From: DAOUEG01 sp964595455
GTDB lineage: Bacteria; Chloroflexota; Dehalococcoidia; Dehalococcoidales; RBG-16-60-22
DNA length: 56,704 bases
Assembly (NCBI GenBank): GCA_964595455.1
Contig: CAZQQL010000007.1
Coordinates: 1-56,704 of the forward strand
Direction: 5' to 3'
In this document: positions 25,609 to 33,482 of the stretch, piece after piece
Position numbering within the stretch: position 1 is the first letter of the stretch
Layout of the letters: each line of letters starts with the position of its first letter
The notes under the pieces: generated by a model
Told to the model about the DNA's origin: nothing
The model's input: only the letters and a program-made list of their open reading frames with translations
Databases searched by the model: none
Translations under genes and position numbers: made by a program

Positions 25609-25690
25609 CCGTACTCCCTGTCCCAATTCCCATGATCTCTGCAAGGGAGATACTGTACCTGAAAACAGCCCCAGGCAACAGCAAGAATCC

Positions 25691-27055
25691 ATGCAGCTTA
25701 CCATCATAATCATATACCTGGCGCTCATGTTGGCAGTCGGGTTTTACAGCCGGAAGAAAGCCGGCAGTTTGCAGAATTTCTTCGTCGCGGGGCGGAAGGG
25801 TTCGACGCTGTTCATCACCGGCTCGCTGCTGGCAACGGCGGTGGGCAGTTCAGCCACGCTGGGGATGGCGGGCCTGGGATTCCAGAGAGGACTAACCGGG
25901 GCCTGGTGGCTGCTGGTCGGGACGGTCGGGTTGTTCGTCCTGGGGCTGTTCTTTGCCGGGAAGGTGCGGCGGTACGCCGTCTATACGCTGCCGGAACTGA
26001 TAGCCAGGCAGTACGACCGCCGGGTGGCGATGGCGGCCTCGGTACTCATCGTCATATCCTGGCTGGCCATCGTCGCGGCGCAGATAATCGCCGCCGGGAC
26101 CATCATGGGCATCCTCGGCGCCGGGAATACCACACTCTGGATGGTCGTATTTTCCGCGGTTTTCATCACCTACACCATACTGGCAGGGCAGTACTCGGTC
26201 ATCAGGACGGACCTGTTCCAGGCAATCATCATCTTCGGCGGGGTCTTCGCGGCTTTCGGGATAGCGCTTTCCCGTTCCGGCGGCTGGAGCGGGCTGCAAG
26301 CCGCCCTTCCCGTGGACATGTTTTCATTCCCGGTCAGTGGGAGCTTCGAATGGCCGGCGCTGGTCTCGATGCTGCTCGTGGTGGGGCTGACGTACGTGGT
26401 AGGGCCGGACATGTATTCGAGGATATTCTCCGCTCGTAACGATCGCACGGCCCGGGCGGCAACGTTCTGGTCGGCGGGACTGCTGATACCAATGGCATTC
26501 ACCATCACCATCATCGGCATGGGAGCTGCAGTCCTGTTCCCGGGGATATCCGCCCAGGCGGCGCTGCCGACAGTGGTCTCCGAGCTGCTTTCGCCGTTCC
26601 TGGGGGGCATCGTTCTGGCGGCGATGCTCTGCGCCGTGATGTCTTCCGCGGACACGACGCTCCTCAGCGCCAGCACGATCCTCACCGTCGATATCATAGG
26701 CCGTTTCCGCCCGGCGGACGAGCAGCCTGGCGTCCTGCCGCGTTCGCGCTGGCTCATCGCGGGGCTGGGCGTCGTTTCACTCGTCGTGGCGCTGCTGCTG
26801 AAGAACATCATCACATCCATGCTGTTCGCCTACACCGTTTATACCTGCGGGATCATCCTGCCGGTGCTGGCCGGTTTTTTCAAGGAAAAGCTCAAGGTGA
26901 CGCCGGCGGGAGCGCTGGCGGCGCTCATCGGGGGAGGCGGGCTGGGACTGGCGAGCAAGCTGGTCAGCGTGCCGTATCTCGACCTCTGGGCGATAGGCCT
27001 GAGCGCGTTCCTGCTGTTCACAGTGAGTTACGCAGACCGGAAGATGAGAAAATGA
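25691..27055 (+). CDS. Sodium:solute symporter family protein
   Basis: 454 residues with about 12-13 membrane segments. It opens with a typical first helix and YSRKKAGSLQNFFVAGRK, then the unwound TM region GSLLATAVGSSATLGMAGLGFQRGLTGAWW. Later features include the RTDLFQAIIIFGG helix and MSSADTTLLSASTILTVDI, where the Ser/Thr pair contributes to the Na2 site in family members. It imports a solute with sodium; the substrate cannot be told from sequence. The upstream ribosome site is weak. It is convergent with the amidase gene, 34 nt apart. Confidence 0.9.
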   Translation: MQLTIIIIYLALMLAVGFYSRKKAGSLQNFFVAGRKGSTLFITGSLLATAVGSSATLGMAGLGFQRGLTGAWWLLVGTVGLFVLGLFFAGKVRRYAVYTLPELIARQYDRRVAMAASVLIVISWLAIVAAQIIAAGTIMGILGAGNTTLWMVVFSAVFITYTILAGQYSVIRTDLFQAIIIFGGVFAAFGIALSRSGGWSGLQAALPVDMFSFPVSGSFEWPALVSMLLVVGLTYVVGPDMYSRIFSARNDRTARAATFWSAGLLIPMAFTITIIGMGAAVLFPGISAQAALPTVVSELLSPFLGGIVLAAMLCAVMSSADTTLLSASTILTVDIIGRFRPADEQPGVLPRSRWLIAGLGVVSLVVALLLKNIITSMLFAYTVYTCGIILPVLAGFFKEKLKVTPAGALAALIGGGGLGLASKLVSVPYLDLWAIGLSAFLLFTVSYADRKMRK

Positions 27056-27089
27056 CGGCACATATCCTCCGCCCTTTCCGGACCGGCGT

Positions 27090-28616
27090 TCAGGACGGAA
27101 GCTTAACCGGCTTTTTGTCTGGTGTTTTTGCTTCGATGAAAGACGGTTTCCGATGGGCCCAGGGTCGCGCCCGCTCGAGCTGGCCGGCCAGGCGGAACAG
27201 CGTTGCTTCATCCCCATAACGGCCGACGAACTGGACGCCGATGGGAAGTCCCTGCCGGTTCCAGTAAAGCGGTACGGACATGGCGGGCTGGCCTGTGAAA
27301 TTGAACGGCGGCGTGAAGGGAATGAACCGGAAGACTTCGCCCGCCAGTTCGTCAATATCGGTAAGAGATTTGAGGATTCCCCCGGCGTTCAGACGACCCA
27401 GGAGTTTCATCGCGTTCAGCGTCAAGCCAGCAGGTTTCATGGAACCGACCTCGACCGGAGGCAGGGCGAGCGTCGGGGTGAGAAGCACGTCATAGTCACG
27501 GAAGAAACCGCCGAGATACGCCGCGCATTTCTCCAGTTCATGCATGGCCCTCAGGTAATCAAGGCTGCTGGTGTAACGCCCGAGCAGATTGATGACCCAG
27601 GTGAGGGGTTCGAAATCCCGATGGTTCGCGGTCCTTCCCAGGGCAAGTTCCATTTCACGGATGTCAGCGCGTGTCTCGGCGAAGACGAGGGTGAGGAACA
27701 ATCCGGCCAGGGCTGATGGGTCCAGTTCAGGTTGAATCTCGATGAGTTCATGCCCAAGGTCCCGGCATAATTCAACAGCATCCTGCAGGGCCTCCAGACA
27801 GTCCTCATGTATCTCGGACGGCAGGAACGGGTCTGAAGTGAAGGCAATTTTGAGCACCGGCGGGTCCTGCGCTGACTCAGACAGGAATGACCTCTCGGGC
27901 GAAGGAGCATAGTAAAGGGCTCCAATACCTGGTCCGGCGGTGGCATCGAGCATAGCAGCGCTGTCCCGTACCGAGCGGGTCAGCACGTGCTCTGCGGAAT
28001 AGAACAACTGCCGGCCCGGGCCCATCGGGTTCCTGCCCCGGGTAGGTTTCAGGCCGAACAGCCCGCAGCAGGAAGCGGGGATGCGAATGGAACCGGCGCC
28101 GTCACTGCCGTGGGCCAGCGGTACGATACGGGCGGTCACCGCCGCGGCCGAACCGCCGCTCGACCCGCCCGGGGTATAAGCGGTCCCCCAGGGATTGCGG
28201 CACACGCCGAACAGTTCCGGCTCCGTCACCGGCATCAAGCCCAATTCCGGAACATTGGTTTTCCCGACAAAAACGAGGCCGGCGCGGCGGTACCTTGCCA
28301 CGAGTTCGGAATCAACGTCCGGAACGAAACCGGCGCGAAAACGGCACCCGTTGGAAAGCGGCATACCGCGGCAGCTTGACCGGAGGTCCTTGAGGAGAAA
28401 GGGAACGCCCTGGAAAGGGCCGGGCGGGAGTCCTTCACGGCAAGCCCGGATGGCCAGATCATCAGCGCGGTACACGACGGCGTTCAGAATGGGATTCAAT
28501 TCATCGATGCGGCGGCTGGCTTCATTCAGCAGTTCTTCGGGCGTGACCTCGTGATTTTTCACGAGTTCAGCCAGGCCCAGGCCGTCATAGTCTTCGTATT
28601 CTTTGAAGGGGCTCAT
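27090..28616 (-). CDS. Amidase signature family hydrolase
   Basis: 508 residues, close to the usual family length. The Ser-cisSer-Lys triad is visible: Lys76 in VPFLLKDL, the Gly/Ser loop GGSSGGSAA (150-158) with the cis-Ser, and nucleophile Ser176 in SDGAGSIRIPAS. Overall style resembles 6-aminohexanoate-cyclic-dimer hydrolase-like amidases rather than GatA; the C-terminus FTPPFNFTGQPAMSVPLYWNRQGLPIGVQFVGRYGDE is typical. It hydrolyses an amide; the substrate is unknown. The start is ATG 28616 with AGGAGGGA upstream. It lies downstream of the SnoaL genes in the same orientation. Confidence 0.93.
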   Translation of the reverse strand: MSPFKEYEDYDGLGLAELVKNHEVTPEELLNEASRRIDELNPILNAVVYRADDLAIRACREGLPPGPFQGVPFLLKDLRSSCRGMPLSNGCRFRAGFVPDVDSELVARYRRAGLVFVGKTNVPELGLMPVTEPELFGVCRNPWGTAYTPGGSSGGSAAAVTARIVPLAHGSDGAGSIRIPASCCGLFGLKPTRGRNPMGPGRQLFYSAEHVLTRSVRDSAAMLDATAGPGIGALYYAPSPERSFLSESAQDPPVLKIAFTSDPFLPSEIHEDCLEALQDAVELCRDLGHELIEIQPELDPSALAGLFLTLVFAETRADIREMELALGRTANHRDFEPLTWVINLLGRYTSSLDYLRAMHELEKCAAYLGGFFRDYDVLLTPTLALPPVEVGSMKPAGLTLNAMKLLGRLNAGGILKSLTDIDELAGEVFRFIPFTPPFNFTGQPAMSVPLYWNRQGLPIGVQFVGRYGDEATLFRLAGQLERARPWAHRKPSFIEAKTPDKKPVKLPS

Positions 28617-28698
28617 AGCTGTCCCTCCTAGTATTATTGTAACCGGAGGAACAAGACTGAGACAGCTTTACCGGGGCGGAAAAAGACATTCCGTCAGT

Positions 28699-29136
28699 TC
28701 ATACAACCTCTTGGACCACCACCGGCGCCATGCCGATCTGACGCAGAACGCCAAGCTCGTCATAACGGTCCCAGACTTCCACCTGTTTGCCCTCTTTAAA
28801 CCGGGCGACGTTGATACCCGAGACATCGATGTGTTTCCCTGTCGGAGGTATACCCGCCATCTCTCCGAGATGGGTTCCGCGAGCAGTATACCGCAGCATG
28901 ACTTCATCGCCCTCGGCGATCATATCGTCAACAGTCATCTGCATGTCCGGGAGTGACGTCCAGAGCATCTGGATCATCTGCCGGGCGCCATCCAGTCCTC
29001 TGTAGTTGGTCCCGTCCGTATCGTGGAAAACATACTCCGGAGCCATCAATTCTTCCAGCACCGCAAGATCGACCTTTTTGTTCATTACCTCCTCGACAAG
29101 CCGTCTGACATTAGCTTTGTTGTTTTCTTCAGACAT
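28699..29136 (-). CDS. SnoaL-like protein, third of a tandem triplet (most divergent)
   Basis: 145 residues of the NTF2/SnoaL fold. The pattern is an N-terminal helix pair, then APEYVFHDTDG, MIQMLWTSLPDMQMTVDDMIAEGDEV, the strand RYTARGTHLGEMAGIPPTGK and a C-terminal DELGVLRQIGMAP. Relatives include polyketide cyclases and small ester or steroid isomerase-like enzymes. The central Asp/His positions look intact but no substrate can be named. ATG 29136 is chosen with GGGAGG upstream; the ORF to 29262 is an unsupported extension. It is downstream of two close paralogues. Confidence 0.82.
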   Translation of the reverse strand: MSEENNKANVRRLVEEVMNKKVDLAVLEELMAPEYVFHDTDGTNYRGLDGARQMIQMLWTSLPDMQMTVDDMIAEGDEVMLRYTARGTHLGEMAGIPPTGKHIDVSGINVARFKEGKQVEVWDRYDELGVLRQIGMAPVVVQEVV

Positions 29137-29186
29137 AATTTTTCCTCCCCTGTCGTTCAAAGGCACCGGACACCCCAATCCACAGA

Positions 29187-29621
29187 TCAGGCAACAGCCT
29201 GCTTCATCTGCGGGGCGACGCCAAGTTGCTGGAGCATGTCCAGCCGGTCGAAGACCATCCACGACCTCACCTGCTTGCCGTCGCGGTACCAGGTGATGAC
29301 CATTCCTTTGGATGCAACCTGTTTCCCCGTAGCGGGTATTCCCATGATGTCTCCCCGATGCGTCCCATAGGTTGTCCAGTAATTGACCACCTTATCTCCT
29401 TCAGCTACTGTGTCTTCGCTGACGGCATGCATATCCGGAAAGGCGGAACGCCAGACCGTGACGAAATGTTTGAAGCCGTCCGGTCCGTGCATTTCCGGCA
29501 TTCCCGGTGAATGACCGACGTAGTCGGCGGCTATGAGTTCGTCTGCCAGTGCCAGATTACCCTGACTGACTATTTCTTCCATAGTACGGCGTGCATTTTC
29601 TTTGTTAGTTTCCGTTGACAT
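29187..29621 (-). CDS. SnoaL-like protein, second of a tandem triplet
   Basis: 144 residues, same fold and length as its neighbours. It shares with the upstream paralogue the start MS-ETNKENARRT, the segment ALADEL-A-DYVGH, WRSAFPD and the end QLGVAPQMKQAVA. This marks a recent duplication. The active-site region reads YGTHRGDIMGIPATGKQ. ATG 29621 is chosen because GTAAGGAG lies just upstream; the longer frame from 29654 overlaps the previous gene's stop region. The gap to the paralogue is 33 nt and to the next gene about 50 nt, so the three are probably one operon. Confidence 0.85.
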   Translation of the reverse strand: MSTETNKENARRTMEEIVSQGNLALADELIAADYVGHSPGMPEMHGPDGFKHFVTVWRSAFPDMHAVSEDTVAEGDKVVNYWTTYGTHRGDIMGIPATGKQVASKGMVITWYRDGKQVRSWMVFDRLDMLQQLGVAPQMKQAVA

Positions 29622-29654
29622 CTTTTTCTCCTTACTGTGATAATCAGAAAGCAT

Positions 29655-30089
29655 TCAAGCTACCGCCTGTTTCATCTCCGGAGCGACGCCCAACTTCTGC
29701 AGCATCTCGAGCCGGTCCATGATTACCCATGCTTCCACCTGTTTTCCGTTCACATAACGGCTCAGGGTAACACCGGACATTGTCCCCTGCTTCCCCGTCG
29801 GCGGAATCCCCATCATTTCTCCCCGGTGCGTGCCTTGCGACGTCCAAAAGCTAACCACTTTTTCCCCTTCTGCTATCGTATCTTCGATAGTCATGTGAAT
29901 ATCGGGAAAAGCAGAACGCCATATGGAAGCAAATTGCTTGAAACCGTTCGCTCCGCGGAAATCCGGAACACCAGCGGCATGCCCGACATAGTCCGGGGCA
30001 AAGAGTTCATCCGCCAGTGCCATGTTTCCCTGATTAATGACCTCTTCAAAAGTACGCCGCGCATTTTCTTTGTTCGTTTCTATTGACAT
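29655..30089 (-). CDS. SnoaL-like protein, first of a tandem triplet
   Basis: 144 residues of the NTF2/SnoaL fold: helices to residue 25, FAPDYVGHAAG, FASIWRSAFPDIHMTIEDTIAEGE, SQGTHRGEMMGIPPTGKQ and C-terminal MLQKLGVAPEMKQAVA. It is first in the transcript, with GGGAGG before ATG 30089 and a promoter at 30172-30200. Predicted small cytosolic enzyme or ligand-binding protein; the reaction is unknown. Confidence 0.85.
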   Translation of the reverse strand: MSIETNKENARRTFEEVINQGNMALADELFAPDYVGHAAGVPDFRGANGFKQFASIWRSAFPDIHMTIEDTIAEGEKVVSFWTSQGTHRGEMMGIPPTGKQGTMSGVTLSRYVNGKQVEAWVIMDRLEMLQKLGVAPEMKQAVA

Positions 30090-30171
30090 ATTGTGCCTCC
30101 CTTGAGATTTACCACCTCATCGTTCGATCCCCACCATACGAGAGCCAACAATGGAAGACCAAACCACCACA

Positions 30172-30200
30172 ACTCTAGAGGCCTCAAACCTGTCTGACAA
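30172..30200 (-). promoter_or_regulatory. Promoter of the SnoaL triplet
   Basis: On the minus strand, TTGTCA (30200-30195), a 17-nt spacer and TAGAGT (30177-30172), leaving a ~75-nt leader. Confidence 0.45.
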
Positions 30201-30498
30201 GAGGTATTGCCACATAATTCCTGATTCGCCAGCGACTCGAAAAGCATGATTTTACATTTGTATCGGGAAAACAAGTGAAATCGAAAACAATGAATGACTA
30301 TAACACGTACGGATGAAATACCGAATTACCTCCAGATATCTATAGACATAATAGCGTTAAAGAAAGACTGGTGATAAAGATGATATCGAGAGAGGAAGAG
30401 GAGATGCGGGAACTCACCTGTTTCAGTCCGGACAGTTACAATTTCCCGTTACGGCAGGCGGCACCCCCCGGTTTTCCGGAGAGAAAGCTGTGTTTTTA
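30201..30498. other. Intergenic region, no supported gene
   Basis: Lies between the SnoaL promoter and the stop of the DinB-like gene. The first 160 nt are AT-rich. A 40-codon ORF (ATG 30380 to TAA 30502, plus strand) exists but has no recognisable features. Nothing else is seen. Confidence 0.5.
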
Positions 30499-31026
30499 CT
30501 AATTTCCGTACCAGCGGTGGCCTTTGATGATACCGCGGACATAGTGCGCCTGACCGACGTGCTGGAGATTGTTCAATACCCCAACGATGCGGCGGGCCAT
30601 CGTTTGCGGGTTTTCCTGCGCATGTGAGTTTTGACAGGGTTGGTCAAGAGCGGTTTCACTAAGTGTCTTTATTTTTTCAAAAAGAGCACCCAGCACGGCT
30701 TTATGGTAGTCCCGCAGCGTCTGTACATCCGGGAAGTAGAGGCCGTCCACCTGGGCATCGGTGTGGCCGACGCCGGTATCGTTGAAATCCGGTTCCCGGT
30801 TGAACTTCTTGTGCCAGCCTTCTGAAAGCCACAGTTGTTCTCCGAGGAAGGCATCACCGAGGAGCCGGTCGCAGCTCCGGGTAACATGCCAGCAGAGCCA
30901 GCCGATGGGATTGGCGCCGGGAGCCGGCCGCTGCTTGATATCCGCCACGGTCAAGCCGTCCAGCACGGCCAGGAGTTGATCGGACATCCAGCGAAACTGG
31001 TAGGCGAGCATTTCCGGGAGGTCCAT
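30499..31026 (-). CDS. DinB/YfiT-like metal-dependent four-helix protein
   Basis: 175 residues. The DinB fold is indicated by YQFRWMSDQLLAVLDGLT (helix 1), a His in LCWHVTRSCDRLL (helix 2, about residue 47) and HVGQAHYVRGIIKG near the C-terminus with the other His ligands. Family members include thiol-S-transferases using bacillithiol or mycothiol. Whether this one is catalytic is unknown. The stop at 30499 is not followed by a clear terminator. It lies 3 nt downstream of the cupin gene, so the two are translationally linked. Confidence 0.8.
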   Translation of the reverse strand: MDLPEMLAYQFRWMSDQLLAVLDGLTVADIKQRPAPGANPIGWLCWHVTRSCDRLLGDAFLGEQLWLSEGWHKKFNREPDFNDTGVGHTDAQVDGLYFPDVQTLRDYHKAVLGALFEKIKTLSETALDQPCQNSHAQENPQTMARRIVGVLNNLQHVGQAHYVRGIIKGHRWYGN

Positions 31027-31029
31027 CGT

Positions 31030-31479
31030 TCATTCTTCCTTTTTCAGTTTTTCCAGGACTTCCCTGGGGACCTCGTACTGCTTGACCGGGCTGGTAGCGA
31101 GATACCAGATGGGCGTATCGATGCGCAGGAAATTGATGGGAGCGTGCTTCACGCCGGCAGGGACGAAGACGGCGCAGCTTTTCGTAATAACATGCCGTTC
31201 CCCGTCCATGAAGATTTCTACCTCACCGCCGAGGTCACGGGGGTCTTCATGGTTGGAGCCGAGAAAGACGAGGTATTCGTCATAGGGGTGGGTGTGTTCG
31301 TGGGGAGGCGCGCCGCGCCCGGTGACTTTTGAAAAACTGGCCGCCATGAAGTAGTGCGCGCCGGGGACGACCTCCTGATCGACGTAAATAGGAAACTTGA
31401 CGAACTCGTTGTCGATATGATGGTCGTCGCCGGGCTTGGGTTCGGTTACAAAATATTTGCCATACCGTGTTTCCGCCAT
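31030..31479 (-). CDS. Single-domain cupin protein
   Basis: 149 residues. The cupin barrel has PPHEHTHPYDEYLVFLG as candidate metal-site strand, RDLGGEVEIFMDGE, and VFVPAGVKHAPINF as the second motif with its His. It is homologous to each half of the double cupin at 3133-4062. Likely metal-binding; substrate unknown. The start is ATG 31479 with GGAAAG upstream. It is followed 3 nt later by the DinB-like gene, a possible functional pair. It diverges from thrS. Confidence 0.8.
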   Translation of the reverse strand: MAETRYGKYFVTEPKPGDDHHIDNEFVKFPIYVDQEVVPGAHYFMAASFSKVTGRGAPPHEHTHPYDEYLVFLGSNHEDPRDLGGEVEIFMDGERHVITKSCAVFVPAGVKHAPINFLRIDTPIWYLATSPVKQYEVPREVLEKLKKEE

Positions 31480-31601
31480 GGTGCTCTTTCCTTTCTATAC
31501 TTTACGTTGCAATTATAGTCGAGAAACGAGGTTTACCAGGTAAGCGTCCCATCAGCCGAGCAATTGTACATTATCATACACCAAAACAAGCCCAGCGTAC
31601 A

Positions 31602-31631
31602 TTGCGTAGTACGACTGGCGACTGCTATAAT
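31602..31631 (+). promoter_or_regulatory. thrS promoter with extended -10, predicting a leaderless mRNA
   Basis: TTGCGT (31602-31607), an 18-nt spacer and TG-C-TATAAT (TATAAT at 31626-31631). Transcription would begin about 31638, which is the first base of the GTG start codon. Confidence 0.6.
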
Positions 31632-31637
31632 GAGGTA

Positions 31638-33362
31638 GTGAACGACCAGAACCCCAATCTCGAAACCATCCGACATTCCGCGTCCCACGTCATGGCGGAG
31701 GCCGTCAAGTCCTTTTTCCCGGACGCCAAATTCGGCATCGGGCCGTCAATTGAAGACGGATTTTATTATGACTTCGAACTCCCCCGAACACTGACGCCGG
31801 AAGACCTGCCCCTCATCGAGAAAAAGATGAAGGACATCATCAAGACGCGGCAGCCATTCACGCGCCGGGACGTGACGAAAGACGAAGCCCGGCAACTGTT
31901 CAAAGACCAGCCCTACAAGCTGGAACTCATCAACGAACTCGAAGACAACACCGTCGGCGTTTACACGCAGGGCGATTTCACCGACCTTTGCCGCGGCCCG
32001 CACCTGGAAAACACCGGCCAGATTCGGGCCATCAAGCTCATGTCCATCGCCGGGGCGTACTGGCGCGGGGACGAGAAGCGCCCCATGCTCCAGCGGATTT
32101 ACGGGACCGCATTCGAGAGCAAGGAAGCCCTGGCTGATTACCTGAACCGGCTGGAAGAAGCGAAGAAGCGCGACCACCGCAAGCTCGGCAAGGAACTCGA
32201 TCTTTTCCTGACCCCGGACGAGCTTGGCGGCGGCCTGGTTATCCTGCCTCCCAAGGGCGGGCGTGTCCGCACCATCGTCGAGGACTTCTGGCGGCAGGAG
32301 CATTACGCCAACGGCTACGAACTCCTGTATACCCCCCACATCGGACTGGCCAAGCTCTGGGAGATAAGCGGCCACCTGGAACATTATAAAGAAAACATGT
32401 ACGCGCCCATCGTCATCGACGAGCAGGAGTACTACCTGAAGCCGATGAACTGCCCGTTCCACCTGATGGCGTACAAGTCCCGTCTGCGCTCGTACCGGGA
32501 GCTCCCGCTGCGCTGGGCGGAACTGGGCACCGTGTACCGCTACGAAAAGAGCGGCACGCTGCACGGGTTGATGAGGGTGCGCGGCTTCACCCAGGACGAT
32601 GCCCACATCATCTGCACGCCGGAACAGATGAACGACGAAGTGGCTGAGGTACTGCGGTTCTCACTGTACATGCTGCGTACGTTCGGATTTGATAAGTTTC
32701 ACATATACCTTTCCACCCGCCCGGTCGATGCCATCGGCGAACCGAAGCAGTGGGAAGACGCGGAAGTTGCCCTACGGCAGGTCATCGAGAAAAGCGGCGT
32801 CCCGTTCAAGGTGGATGAAGGCGGCGGGGCGTTCTACGGACCGAAGATAGACATCAAGGTCGAAGACGCCATCGGGCGTGAGTGGCAGCTTTCCACCATC
32901 CAGTTCGACTGGAACGAGACGGAGCGGTTCGACCTGACCTACGTCGGGGCGGACGGCAAGGAACACCGTCCCTACATGATCCACCGGGCGCTGCTGGGCG
33001 CCTGGGAGAGATTCTTCGGGGTGCTCATTGAGCATTACGCCGGCGCGTTCCCGGTCTGGCTTTCCCCGGTGCAGGTAAAGATCATCCCGGTGGCGGACCG
33101 CCACAACGATGCCGCCTTCGCCATGATGAAAGAACTCAAGAAGAACCAGGTCCGCGTGGAAGTAGACGACCGCTCCGAGCGCATGAACCTCAAGATCCGG
33201 CAGGCGCAGATCGAAAAGATTCCTTATATGATCATCCTCGGCGATAAAGAGATCGAGGAAGGCACCGTATCTGTCCGCACCCGCGGCGGCGAACAACTTC
33301 CTGCCCAGCCGCTGGCAACATTCATCGAGCGCGTTACCGGCGAAATATCCTCACGGTCATAA
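31638..33362 (+). CDS. thrS: Threonyl-tRNA synthetase lacking the TGS domain
   Basis: 574 residues. It attaches Thr to tRNA-Thr. The chain begins directly with the editing domain (IRHSASHVMAEAVKSFFPDA, with zinc-site-like His residues). The class II core follows: motif 2 RYEKSGTLHGLMRVRGFTQD, motif 3 LLGAWERFFGVLIEHYAG. The Zn ligands of the core are the Cys in MNCPFHLM plus two His. The anticodon-binding domain starts near VWLSPVQVKIIPV. The N-terminal TGS domain of most bacterial ThrRS is absent. GTG 31638 is chosen as the only start matching the family N-terminus; the frame upstream to 31467 does not look like ThrRS. GAGGT lies too close to act normally. Confidence 0.95.
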   Translation: MNDQNPNLETIRHSASHVMAEAVKSFFPDAKFGIGPSIEDGFYYDFELPRTLTPEDLPLIEKKMKDIIKTRQPFTRRDVTKDEARQLFKDQPYKLELINELEDNTVGVYTQGDFTDLCRGPHLENTGQIRAIKLMSIAGAYWRGDEKRPMLQRIYGTAFESKEALADYLNRLEEAKKRDHRKLGKELDLFLTPDELGGGLVILPPKGGRVRTIVEDFWRQEHYANGYELLYTPHIGLAKLWEISGHLEHYKENMYAPIVIDEQEYYLKPMNCPFHLMAYKSRLRSYRELPLRWAELGTVYRYEKSGTLHGLMRVRGFTQDDAHIICTPEQMNDEVAEVLRFSLYMLRTFGFDKFHIYLSTRPVDAIGEPKQWEDAEVALRQVIEKSGVPFKVDEGGGAFYGPKIDIKVEDAIGREWQLSTIQFDWNETERFDLTYVGADGKEHRPYMIHRALLGAWERFFGVLIEHYAGAFPVWLSPVQVKIIPVADRHNDAAFAMMKELKKNQVRVEVDDRSERMNLKIRQAQIEKIPYMIILGDKEIEEGTVSVRTRGGEQLPAQPLATFIERVTGEISSRS

Positions 33363-33482
33363 CCCGGCCATTCTGGGCTGATAGGCCCATGCTGTACTGC
33401 TTCACTGTGCTACACTAAGGCTATCCTGTAGTTTCACCACCTGTTGCTCTGGAATCAAGACGAACAGGAGAGATGCAGCTTT

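Noticed and set aside
30080..30274. 64-codon ORF upstream of the SnoaL genes (minus)
   Set aside because: It contains the predicted promoter and ribosome site of the first SnoaL gene; the composition is not protein-like.
30380..30502. 40-codon ORF between the SnoaL and DinB genes
   Set aside because: It has no recognisable features and overlaps the end of the convergent gene. The purine-rich stretch upstream of an inner ATG could be chance.
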